A stretch of 64,000 nt of DNA from Mesodorylaimus sp. YZB2_4. Its lineage: Eukaryota > Nematoda > Enoplea > Dorylaimida > Dorylaimidae. The position numbers and the translations under genes are program-made. The notes below the pieces were generated by a model that worked only from the letters and a program-made list of their open reading frames with translations, was not told where the DNA came from and did no database searches. The stretch is from the NCBI GenBank assembly GCA_030248295.1, contig JASANH010000938.1:248001-312000 (forward strand), in the 5' to 3' direction. Below are positions 23,489 through 34,461 of this stretch, piece by piece. The number at the start of each line of letters is the position of its first letter. The first letter of the stretch is position 1.

Positions 23489-25066
23489 TATTTCAAGAGA
23501 GTTCGTCTGGATACACTGCCCGAGAGACGAAAGTTGACTCACACAATGGCGAGGCCAGCAGCGGTTCGATATTGGATACGTCATTACGCCGCAGTCGCTC
23601 AAAATTTGACACCACATGCACGGTATACGCATTTTTACCGCATAGAATGCTATAAGGCCCTGTATATACATTGTATGCCAGAAGGTAAGCTGCAGCTCTT
23701 CCATGAGGTACATGTCGTCCGCTAGTAGCAGTGTCGCAGTACAAGCAACTCGCTAGACTATCAAATTTGGTAAGTGGTATACTGTGCGTATAGTACAGTA
23801 AGTTGAGGCAACAACAATATCCACCAGAGATCTGTCCGATATCTCCTTGTACTCACACAAGGGGTCGAGTGAACCATGCTTTCTCCCCATCCGTATTATC
23901 AACGAAAAAATGCTGGTATAAAACTTTATTCTGATTGCGAGATATTCGAGGCAATACCATGCCGGAAGGAAACCTAAAATAATGAAAAATCAAGAAACGG
24001 CATGATTCGCAAATGATTCGTTCTATGGCAGTGTCGGTCATTCAGCTGTACGGCGGATTGGCCACAGTTTGGGAGAAGTTCAGGTAACAAAACGGAAAGG
24101 AAAAAGCTCTTACATTTTTGAATTTTAAGCGCGTAATCCAAGCATTGCCGACCTTGGCTTGGCTGCTGTCTCATATCCCCTGAACCACTGCTAATCGGCT
24201 CTGTCTAGCGAAAAAGAACTTGGTTTCTAATAAAGATGCACAAAGATGCTCAGATGATATTATTACTACTGACCGAAGATGCCTATCATCTGCTGTACCT
24301 ACTTTCTTTCCGCCTGTAGCTGTTAACTTGACGCTTGTCTTTGTGTTACAGTTACGGTTGATAAAACTACTTGATTTGAATGCTCATGCGTATTGCGTAA
24401 TATGCAAATTGCGTACTTATATGCATCCAAAAAGTATGCGTACAAGTTTGCGTATTGCGTATTTTTCCTAAAGTAGGTCAATGCAGATACATCCGGTACC
24501 ACACTGTAACTAATCATGTTACCAGCAATGATGATGATGCGTCTGACACGGGAAACGGCGGGGAAGAGCTGTCAAAAAACCGTATTGGGTTTTATGACTA
24601 CCCTTGGCGCCGTTCGACGACATCCATGGCGCAGGACGACCACAGAGTTCAGAGTGCCCTTGGCGTCTCTCAACCACGACGGATTATCCCTAGCGTAGAA
24701 CGTAAAATTGACCACACAGGGCGATGGGGGTCTCAATGGAAACGTGCCGACGGAGGCTCTTTTCGCCGCACACTATTTAGCTCACAAATTCACAGCTATA
24801 ACACATATCCCCTGGTCGCCCGGCACCTAACTCTAGCAAGGCCCATACATAGCTCTCACAGAGAAGTGATCGGGAAGCAGGCTTGATTGCACCCCCCCCC
24901 CCCACGATCGCGGTTCACTCGTTACTTTATTGGCAAGACGAAAACTTATTTTATCGCCAAAAGCGTGGGCACTCGCATCATGTCCCTGACCAACAGCACT
25001 GTCCAAAATCGCCACACAACACAAACATCAGCATTGTCACACCGCACTCCCATCACCTGAGAATCG
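23489..25066. other. Intergenic DNA
   Basis: 5' flank of the Cys-loop gene and 3' flank of the BAP31-like locus. A 12-nt unit GCGTATTGCGTA occurs twice (about 24388-24399 and 24450-24461) within a stretch rich in TGCGTA. A run of eleven cytosines lies at 24890-24901. The longest open frame (24455-24886, +) resembles nothing. Confidence 0.45.
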
Positions 25067-25599
25067 TCACGGGCTTCGCATTAAACGTCGAGCAACCCTA
25101 AGCATCACCGTCACTCGGACATGAGGGCATCGGGGAATGCGACCACTTACGGTATCAGGACCAGGGCGAACGAGGACATATACACGTTGCGTTGGGCCCG
25201 GTACAGGTGAACTAACTGCAGCTCGTCCCTGAACTACTCGTCGTCCAACCCCGTCGAGTACTTGACCACTTCGCGCACAGCGTCTTAAGCACAGGACACG
25301 AAAGCAGTAGTGCCCCACCGAGAGTAGAACAGTCGCCGCAACTCACCAGCGAGCAGCAGGGCCAGCACGACGGCGATGAAGCAGACAATGCGAGTCGCGT
25401 GCAACCACTCGAACACCGAAGCCAACAGGCCGTCGTTCACCAACCATTGCCACCTAAAAACAACACAGCTGCACAACACGCATTCATGTCGGAGGATCAC
25501 AACATAACATCCGGGGCCAATTAACGGACACAGCAAGGCCAGAACCAGCAACACCTCCACCATCAGGAAGACAAATACCAGAGTCCACTGGATTGTCAT
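25067..25599 (-). pseudogene. BAP29/BAP31-like ER membrane protein gene, damaged or recoded
   Basis: The start, MTIQWTLVFVFLMVEV, matches the MSLQWT start of BAP31, an ER membrane protein-sorting factor. Exon 2 (25453-25347: RWQWLVNDGLLASVFEW ... VVLALLLA) and exon 3 (25283-25151: DAVREVVKYSTGLDDE, then FRDELQLVHLYRAQRNVYMS) cover TM1-TM3. Exon 4 (25097-25067) adds VARRLMRSP and a stop. Three faults: the exon 1 donor expected at 25511 reads GA instead of GT; a TAG at 25236-25234 interrupts exon 3 in the middle of the conserved block; and the chain stops right after the third membrane segment, without the coiled coil and KKXX-like ER-retrieval tail. Most likely a recent pseudogene. Sequence error or stop readthrough are alternatives. 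Confidence 0.65.
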
Positions 25600-26231
25600 C
25601 ACCAAAGCCTCGAGAGAAGTGACACGACCGCCCACTGGAACGACGCGCACTGAAAACGAGATCAAACCTATTGATTGTGGCCGCACAACTTTACGCTCCA
25701 ATCCCATCACGGAATTCAAATTTCCCGCTCACTCTTTTGAACGGAACGGCCGCCACCTCCATTGCAGCCCGCAGCCCAGGCCGCCTGGATTAGACTAGAA
25801 TTTAGAGTTTGACAAAGCATTTTTGAAAACTGAAAACTGTATTTCAAAGCACAATACAAAATGCTCCTAATTACTAGTGAACCCACACCCAAACCATACA
25901 AAACCCATGATTTTTGAAAAAATTGACCAAAACAAAAACCCCCTTTGTTCAGTGTATTATATTATCAACATGACTCATATGTTAGTGACCATGCTTCATT
26001 CTTTACGAACCGACCTCAGGAAAACCAATCTCAGCATAGTGACTTTACTCGGAAGTCTCCTCTAAGATAGAAGTTAAGAGGTTAGTGTGTAGAAGGCGAA
26101 ATAGCCATACCTTGAAGAAGACACCGCGGAGTACGGGTAGAATCGTAAAACTGTTTAGGTAGGTCACCTAGAGGTAGGTGCCTGAGACATCAACCCGACG
26201 GGTTTCAGCCTCGCCTGGAGGAGCGTATCGA

Positions 26232-26323
26232 GCGGCCGACGAAGGCAACTGATATGCTATATGTGGCGGCCTGTCAAGGCAACCACATACTGCTCCGTGT
26301 ATAAGGCGGCCAGTTAAGGCAAC
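26232..26323. repeat. Three spaced copies of GCGGCC-N4-5-AAGGCAAC
   Basis: GCGGCC followed four or five bases later by AAGGCAAC occurs at about 26232, 26266 and 26306, each followed by an ATA-rich segment. The spacing is 34 and 40 bp, so this is a degenerate tandem repeat rather than a satellite. Confidence 0.6.
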
Positions 26324-27384
26324 CAGATACACTACCTTCTTTACAGGCTAAGCACACCTACTACAAGTGGAAGAGTCTTCCCCGGCCTCTCCAGGGCTCC
26401 GGGTAGCTCATTTTGACAGTGCACATAACCCTAAGACTTATTATTAGCCTTACGATGAACACATTTTTGAGCAGTTGAGTTAATCGTGCCCCACTCCCAT
26501 CTTCATCTACCTTCACAAAGATCTCCAGGGACACCAAAAACAAGTTATCACGTTAGCACGTGATTAAAACTGGCATGATCTAATCTGATCGCACTTTCAA
26601 ATTCGCTGTTTGTATTCCAAAACAGATTGTCAACCAGAGAAGTGCCTTGCTCCAAGTTATATGATCACGGCTGAGGGGACCATCTTCACTAAGGCACTGA
26701 AATCTTACAAGCCACGTTCCTCGAACAAAGAAGATGCTGGCCTCTCGTCATCATTCACCCGCCAAAGGACGAAAAGACAGAAGCTCCATTAAAAAAATAG
26801 CTGAACCAACGAAAAAGTCCTGCAAGTCCTGCTGACTCGTCGAAAATCGTCTATGTCTATGCTTTTACTGAAAACTTTAGAGTTTATGAACTAGATCGCT
26901 TCCTGTAACATTCGAAAACGTCGATGGCTTATTTTGGTGAAGCACGGGTCACTTTTGGACTTGTAACTTGGTGAAGCCTGGCCCAGATGTAGTTTGTAGC
27001 TATTCCAAGCTTAGTATTCACTGAAAATGTTTTCTAAAAGTCATACGGTCAAGGGAAATCAGAAGGACATATCCACGAGGAACATGCTGTATTCAAGGGG
27101 TGTTTCAAAAGGAAGATAATTATAAGGCTTTCTAGTGCTTCCAGTGAGTGTGAATCGACAAGAGGTCAGGTCAAAGCTCAATATCATCATTTGATAGACG
27201 ATTTCTCAGATCTGCCACAGTGAGACCGACATCGAATTCGACTAACAGTTGAAACTGGGCACTCGAGCGGCCAGGGTCTTCGATCACGGCAATGATCTCA
27301 TTTAAACTAAATCCCCCCCGGACTTCTGTGCAACGTTGGGCCGACCAAGCACATGCTCACGCTGACTAATAAGGGGCTGACCTC

Positions 27385-27520
27385 AAGTGGAAAAGGGGTT
27401 TTTTGTGTTGGGTTCAGAAAAAGGTCAGCTTTTACAACCCAAAAACCACCCTGTCTAAAAACCCAAGCTGACCCAACCCAAAAACCCCAAAAAATGGGTC
27501 GGGTTTTGGGACCCAATGTC
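27385..27520. repeat. C/G-tract region with inverted repeat
   Basis: Blocks of CCCAAAAACC and GGGTTTTGGG alternate. GGTCAGCTT (27423-27431) faces AAGCTGACC (27466-27474). It looks like a decayed inverted-repeat element. No coding sequence was seen. Confidence 0.5.
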
Positions 27521-29763
27521 GGATCTGACGTTCAGCACTGGCAGAAGGTGCCAAAACAACGAGAATGGTCAGGGCGCAAGCTGAAAATGCTGTATTACTG
27601 TATATCCTGTTTAGAGATCAAAATCCTAGCACAGACTTTGGCATTGTGGCCGCAGACCTAAATGACTGACTGAGCTTCCTTGAAAAAACCTTCCAGCCTA
27701 GCTTTCAGAAGTTTACAGCACAGCGCTCACCACACATTCTGTAGAAATACAAGTCACTGACAGACCGACTGTGTGAAAAAACATTTTTTTGAGCTGACCC
27801 TTCTTATGAGCATTCCTCATACTACGTAGGCTCATTTTGCAAGGATCTTTATTGCGCAATCTTCAGGACTACTAACGAGTCAGTCATTTTCGGCGAACCG
27901 AACATTCTTCCAATACTCTTGGTCTTTTAATGCGCTGCCTCATTTGCGTGCTTGAATGATACTAGACTGAAAGGTTATGACAATGAAGCTCACAATCAGT
28001 CAGTCATTTAGGTGCATTGGTCCTATCTATCGCCGCCGTTGTTGGAAAGAAATTCTTGATAATTTTTTAATTTAGCTAAAGCTACTAGATCAATATACGC
28101 ATTGTGCCATATTCTCAGCATGTGTCATACTCTCAGCATGCATGCATAGGCAAACAATCTCAGCACATTTCAGCCCATTCGACAAATCAGCCTCAGCTTT
28201 CAGGTTGGTATAATAGCAGTATACAATACATTTGTATATGACTTCTTGTATCTATTAGAGGAAATTCCCTTAGTAGACCAGTTATACTTAGGGATATGAG
28301 TGAGGGGCGTAATTTCAGTCAGACACGGGATTTATATAATAAGTATGAGACTAAAGTGAGTTGGTGACTGGTCGCAGTGTAGCATGCGCCCACAGTATAG
28401 CAAAGGCTTCCGCTGTGTGGGGAACTTTCAATCGCATAAAACTAAATCAGGGCACCAATCTCAGACTCTATCAGTCAAACACTGGTGAGCATCCACCAGG
28501 CTTGTTGAACTCTACTGTGCGCCTGACGCCATCCTAAGGCCTTCTGCCTACTGCCTACTTGCATTGCCGGCTCCAGGCACGGCTTACTGTAGCCCCGTGT
28601 ACGGCAGACAAGAAAGTATCCCGCGGTAAAAGTTTACGGCATAGTTGCTGTCGTCTGGCGGATGGTGTTGCCGCCAGCAGAAGCAATATAACCACGCGAG
28701 ACAGGTCTGTTGAGAATCGAAGTGACAAAACCGTTTCAGGGTGGCTTGCCACCCGAGATCATTCGGTCGCATTAAAACCACCAAATCGTTTTTTGGAATG
28801 AAGCTGTTCGTGTCGCAAACGCGAGCTAAGATCAAGGGCGTCACAGCCCAGGCATGTTGGGAATGTGATGTGATAATGTAAAGATGGTGATAGAAGATTC
28901 GAAAAACAAAACTGAAGAGTAGTGCCGTTAATGTGAAGCGAGTGTACGGCCTTAACAAAGAACTTATAGAATATAACCTATATAAATCAAATCAACGTGT
29001 GATTCTGCCGTCCCGCTATATCAACTTCCACTGCGCGACCAGGCGACGACAGTTCGCGACTTGCAAAGGTCGTGAAGTCGTTCAGGGAATACTATCCTGA
29101 AGAGTAGCCTTTTATGCATGTTTACATGAAGTCGCTAATCTTGATTAGGGATCAAAAATTTTCATTGTCAGGTTTGCTTTTGATTGCATGAGTAACAGCT
29201 TACTTGGTGGGGTCCATCGTCAGCATAGTTGCTACTCGTTATAATCAGTGACAACTTGGCGCTGTTTTATCACCTCTAAATTGACCTTGTTTATATCTCA
29301 GGAACGTTATTTCTATTGGCTATTCGCAGAGAGCATATGCTAGGTTGGTCCCTGCTTTTCGAAAGCCCGCCTACCGTTCACTGGTCGTCCCAGCGCCCAT
29401 GCTCAGTGTGAGTACGAGCGCGCCAATCGCTGAGTCGCATTTGCGCCTTGGCCCGACCGACGGACGGCCGCGTGGTGGCCGGAGGCTGGCATCTATTCTT
29501 ATGCACTAACTATCCTTGACTAATGTCGTCACTGAGTAAAGATGGTCCCATTGTCGCCCAGAGGGATTGTGTAGGTACAAGTTGATGAAGGAAGAACTGC
29601 CTAACTATCCAAGTCAAGACTAGAAAGTCGCTCGAGCCATCGTCGAGTTGCTGCCCGACAGTGAAGATAAGCATTGGCGCGTGTACTCACTGTTCTTCAC
29701 TCAGCAAACTTGTACCAGTTTTTCATTTTTGAAGGAGTGGCGGTGAGGAGACGCCGGTCGATC

Positions 29764-32700
29764 ATGTATTCCAGGCCGGCATTATTAAGTTTTTATGGAT
29801 TATGTATTGCATTAATTGTTGGCATTCAGCCGAGCACCTCCGATCATGGAAGTGAAACTGCAACCGCTTACGTCACCGTCGAAGACCATCCGTACGATCC
29901 TCGCTTATACGGGCACTACAAGAAACACGAGGGGCACGAGGACGAGGACACGACGCACGATTACTATGATCGGCACTATAGCCGCGTCAATCACAGCCAG
30001 AGACCGCTTATCGATGATCGGATATACCAATATTACGCGGGATCTATATCCGGACCCGAATCACCGGACTACTATGCGGAGTTATCGGCTGGTCAGACAG
30101 GTAAGTCTTGGACTATTAGTTAATCCCCGCTCGGGCCTTGTCTCCGTTGTCCAATGCACTGTGGTTGGCATGCTAAAGTGGGTATACTAACCTGTGCCTA
30201 AACACTGTCAAAAAGTTACCAGCCTATTTTTATCTGTGTCCTCACACCTATTCAAAACTACACGTGCATTCAGGCGTATGTTGACAAAATTGCAACGTCG
30301 CCCGTGTATGGGCTGATGTTTTTTATGTTCTCGGGTTGAGATGTTTTTCTTGCGGCCTCGCCGATTTTCCCACAGCCGATTCCATATCATCTGTTTGCAA
30401 TCTGTGTACGTGGAGGACACGAACGCGGAGGGAATGTGTACAGTACTTACTGTAAGAAGTACCGTTCGAGCAGAGTATATTCGACTGAGCAGGGCAGCTT
30501 TTGGTGGGCGGAAGGAGGGGGGTAAATATTTACACATTCGACGGGTGAACGCATTTCTTCATCGTTCGGCGGTTTTCAACCTCGACCCGCAAACAGCGCC
30601 AGCGAAAAGGCCGCATTCTTGCGCGATTTGCCATTTCTGCGGTGGTCTCGTTCGCCTGTTGGCCGACTGGCGCCGACTAAAAATGCAAACTATGCATGAA
30701 TCAAAACGATACGCTATGCTGATTTGATATTTCCAAGTGAAAAACAGACGTGACGCCTAGAATTTCAATGGCGTAAAATAACAACCTTTCCGGTTTTAAT
30801 ATCATAATCTGAAGATCACCATGAAAGGAAGAGCGCGCGTACAGGCTTGATCGATCGAACGCCTCTCTGCACTGACCGCATGTTCAGTGTGTGCATTGTC
30901 CTGGTCAAACAGAAACTAACCCTCACTCACGATCAGGGTGCACTTGTCCGTCCATTCCATGTATGTTTGCACGCATGCGTTTTGCCCTGATCAGGTACAC
31001 GGAAACGAGATGATGACGGTTATCACTATCACAACTATCACCCGCAGCCGTATCACTACCACTATTCGTGGCCAGATTGTGTGAGAAGTGGACGTTGCAG
31101 TAAGTCTTGCAATTGGGTAAGGGATGTCTTCCCTTCGGTGTCACGTGACTGTGGTGCACCATGCACAGCTTTTGTCTGGTTGTGTTGTGTTGTCCTTGAA
31201 CAAAGTTGTCGCGTTCTAACTTAGCTTCATTAGCTTGACCCTGGAGACCTTGCTAGCATGAACCTTACGTTTTGCAGAACGTGGTCTCTTTCCGAACATC
31301 TTCAACTTGGCCTCGTATGCAATTATTAGCGTGAACGGCACGTGCGGACAACGAGGACCCGAATCTTTTTGCAAACTGGTCGAGCACGTGTATAACAGGT
31401 AGGAATAGCGAACTCGATTGAAATGCAGAGATAAGTAAACTAGATGCCCGTTTTAGACAGCCTCAGTGCGATATCTGCGACGATTCGAATCCTCAAAAGC
31501 GTCACCCAATTGAATACGCGGTGGATGGTACCAGTCGATGGTGGCAGAGCCCCAGCTTGGCCAATGGTCTCCAATACGAATGGGTCACCATTACGTTGGA
31601 TTTACGACAGGTAGCACACATCCATCTTTGTCCACCCTCCTTGTTTGAATGAATACCCGGGAAGGCAATAAATATCCGGCCAACACCTTGAATCGATTCT
31701 TGTCCACACGACGCCTCGAATACTCCTGAGTAGTTGCATTTTCGTTCGAGGATTCGCAAAATGTTTTTGTTATCTTTTGTCAAAACGATCTTCACTTCGA
31801 ACCTTCCTCAAAGTTCACGTAGGCTTCGATTCAAAGCCCATTGTCGGTTACTGTACTCGTAAGGACTCGTGCTGAGTTTTGCTACGGTCTACGAACCAAG
31901 TTGACAAGGGGTCTTTTCAGACGCGTTTAATTGCGTTTGTCTACAAAATGCGATAACACATTTTCAAATAGAAGGGTAGAGAGCAATGACGAAAAGGGTG
32001 TTCCCCGGCTCGACTAGTGTGCATTTTATATATTTTATGAGATTAGATCGTCACTTTGGCGGCCGGAGACCGACCTCGGCATAGATTGATGGCCCCTAGC
32101 GTGGTCAATACAAACACGAAACACGAGAAACGTTTTTCTCGACAGGCACATAGATCGACAACGCCTGGTGCGTTTGATCGTTGACGAAGGGTTCGGCCGT
32201 CAATCACTGTCCTCCACGTTTTTACTGCATCCCCGCTTCGGTTTGCCAGATGACGGACAAAATGGATTCGGGCAAAGACGATGGAGCGATACAGTGAATT
32301 GGATGGCCAAAAGGCGAAGGTTAATGGGCACATAAAACTGCCAGGACTTTGTACAGTGAACAATTCCAGTTTTATTACCTGAAAACGAGAGAATGACGAG
32401 TGACACTCGTAAACTCGCCATCAGTGCATTGCAGAGAATGATATCCGATCCGAGTCTTCCATAGCGAGAAGGAGTAGAATAGTTTCTTTGTGTTCCCCTC
32501 ACCCCTCGTGCATTTGCTACCCACCAACATTCACTACGGGATCGCTGATTCACTCTTGCATTCAATTCATGAATATGCTTCATGCGTGCCGAGCGATGTA
32601 AGATTGATAGAGCAATGCCAAGAATGTGCAGATTTTTTCTAGTACAATCAGACGTTTGGTATGCGTACAGAGTTCCCAATGCTCGGAGCAAGGCACGCCA

Positions 32701-34461
32701 GCTGCGAGAAAAGTTAGCGATCCACAAAGGACTTCTTTGAGTGAAAATGGGCAAAATCGGATTTCGCTCGGGTATAGACTTTGAACCGACGAAAGCGAAA
32801 CGAGCCAAAACTTTCGACTAAAGGCTTTTCTTTTGGCAAAATTGGATGGCGGGGCGAGCGCGTGGGACTTATTTGCTTGATCAATGCGACGTGTCTGTCG
32901 CTGTTTTTTTCGCTCACTTCCTATTCTTGGTAACAGACTCGGAAAAGAGGGGTCTTGCCAATTTTGGGTTGTACTCCGTACTGGGCACAAAGGCCCGTTT
33001 CGCTCATCCTTCTTGCACACGTCCGACACGAGATAAAGGGAAAACGTCGGGGGTGTGGAAATGATGGTCTCCGCGGACGGGCCCGTATTACAATGATTGT
33101 ATGCTCGGTAGCCGCTGGTCGTCCGCCTTTTGTCCTTGGTGATTACGTCAAGTCATTGTTCGTGCGTTAATGGAAGGAAATTGTTCATTTTCCTTCCTGC
33201 CTAATGACCACTAAAGATCGTATCGCCCTGCCTTTCACCACGAAAATGAATGGAACCGCGAACGAGGGGTCATCTTCCGACATACTCCTACTAACCTACG
33301 TGCAGTTTTTGCACTGCCTGCCGTTTCGTGATCCCTTTTTGCAAAAGGCGCATTGACAAAAGAGATATTTCGGAATCGGCTTTAGGACAAGGAGAGGATT
33401 GCACTAGCAAAAAGCCATAAGCGCATTAGACATGAAAATGTACACATAGCTGGTGCCATAAGCAAGATTGCACGCGAGCGTGAAAGACTTTGCTGGTTGA
33501 AGTATCATCTGTTCTGACAGCCCACACCAGTTGTGAGTGCGTGCAGCGTGAGCTGGGGATAAATTGGACAAATCATAACAAAGAAACAAGCAGCTACTAT
33601 GAGTGCTTTAATGCCATACCAGGTCATACAATCCAGCTCTTTGTTTTGTGCAATTACTGCGGTGATTTAAGCTGGAAAAATTGAAGATTGCGAGTTAAAA
33701 ACAGAAGTCCATTATGAGAGTCTGGTCACCTCACAGCTGCTCGAGCTAAATTTTCCGCCCATGTTCAGATAAACTCATCTTTCAGCAATATCAAGTGGCA
33801 TACGTTGTCCTAAAGGCGGCCATTTCACCTCGCCCTGGCAATTGGATATTGGAACGATCACTGGACGGCGAAACGTATCGACCATGGCAATACTATGCCA
33901 TCAACGACGAAGAATGCGAACGCATGTACAGCATTCCAGCAACACGCGGAATACCCAAATTCTCGAGAGACGATGAAGTCATTTGCACGTCGCTGTACTC
34001 GCGCTTGGATCCACTGGAAAATGGAGAGGTGAGTTCTCAAACTTTGACTATGATTAGGATCGATCATTCGGCTTCGATTTAGATTCACACTTCTCTGGTA
34101 AATGGTCGTCCTGGAGTTGATGGACCGAGCGAAGCGCTGCAGGTATTCGGTTGACCTCTTGTCAAATCAAGACAGCGACGACAAAGACTGTCTCGTGTTT
34201 CAGGACTTTACCAAAGCCCGCTACGTCCGATTTCGATTTCAACGCCTCCGAACATTGAACTCGGATCTGATCTATGTAACCCATGGTCATATCGATCAAT
34301 CGGTCACCAGGAGGGTTCGTTCTCGCATTTTATTTATTGGTTTGCAATTCGTGATGATTTCTTTGTTTCAGTATTATTACGCTATCCGGGATATCAGCAT
34401 CGGTGGGCAGTGCATCTGTTACGGCCACGCTGAACATTGCCCAGTGGATCCGACCACAGGG
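29764..34461 (+). other. Laminin alpha block: signal peptide, His/Tyr-rich extension, LN domain
   Basis: Exons 29764-30100, 30995-31099, 31278-31398, 31457-31610, 33786-34028, 34083-34142, 34204-34314 and 34372-34461. After the signal peptide come roughly 120 residues not seen in typical laminins: acidic and rich in Tyr and His ([20 protein letters not shown]), followed by a basic GTRKRDDD and [15 protein letters not shown]. Then [13 protein letters not shown] begins the LN polymerisation domain, complete through [13 protein letters not shown]. Confidence 0.88.

Larger units (their letters stand above)
25600..29763. other. 4 kb gene-poor region with degenerate repeats, upstream of laminin alpha
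   Basis: No conserved exon was seen on either strand. It holds three spaced copies of GCGGCC-N-AAGGCAAC (26232-26323), a C/G-tract region with an inverted GGTCAGCTT pair (27385-27520), and repeated CTCAGCAT words near 28100-28160. Chance frames of 60-124 codons are present. The laminin promoter should be in the last few hundred bases, but no clear core element was identified. Confidence 0.5.

Noticed and set aside
24455..24886. 143-codon plus-strand frame
   Set aside because: No signal peptide, domain or splice partner; flanked by low-complexity sequence.
26610..26792. 60-codon frame ending in a basic RQRTKRQKLH tail
   Set aside because: No ATG with context, no partner exons; the basic tail alone is not evidence.
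30341..30727. 128-codon plus-strand frame in laminin intron 1
   Set aside because: Overlapped by a 109-codon frame on the other strand; composition is not coding-like and there is no homology.
32200..32808. 202-codon minus-strand open frame in laminin intron 4, with a signal-peptide-like internal start
   Set aside because: Two other frames overlap it, no domain is recognisable, and no second exon with convincing splice phase could be attached. One frame of this length is expected by chance in 64 kb read in six frames.
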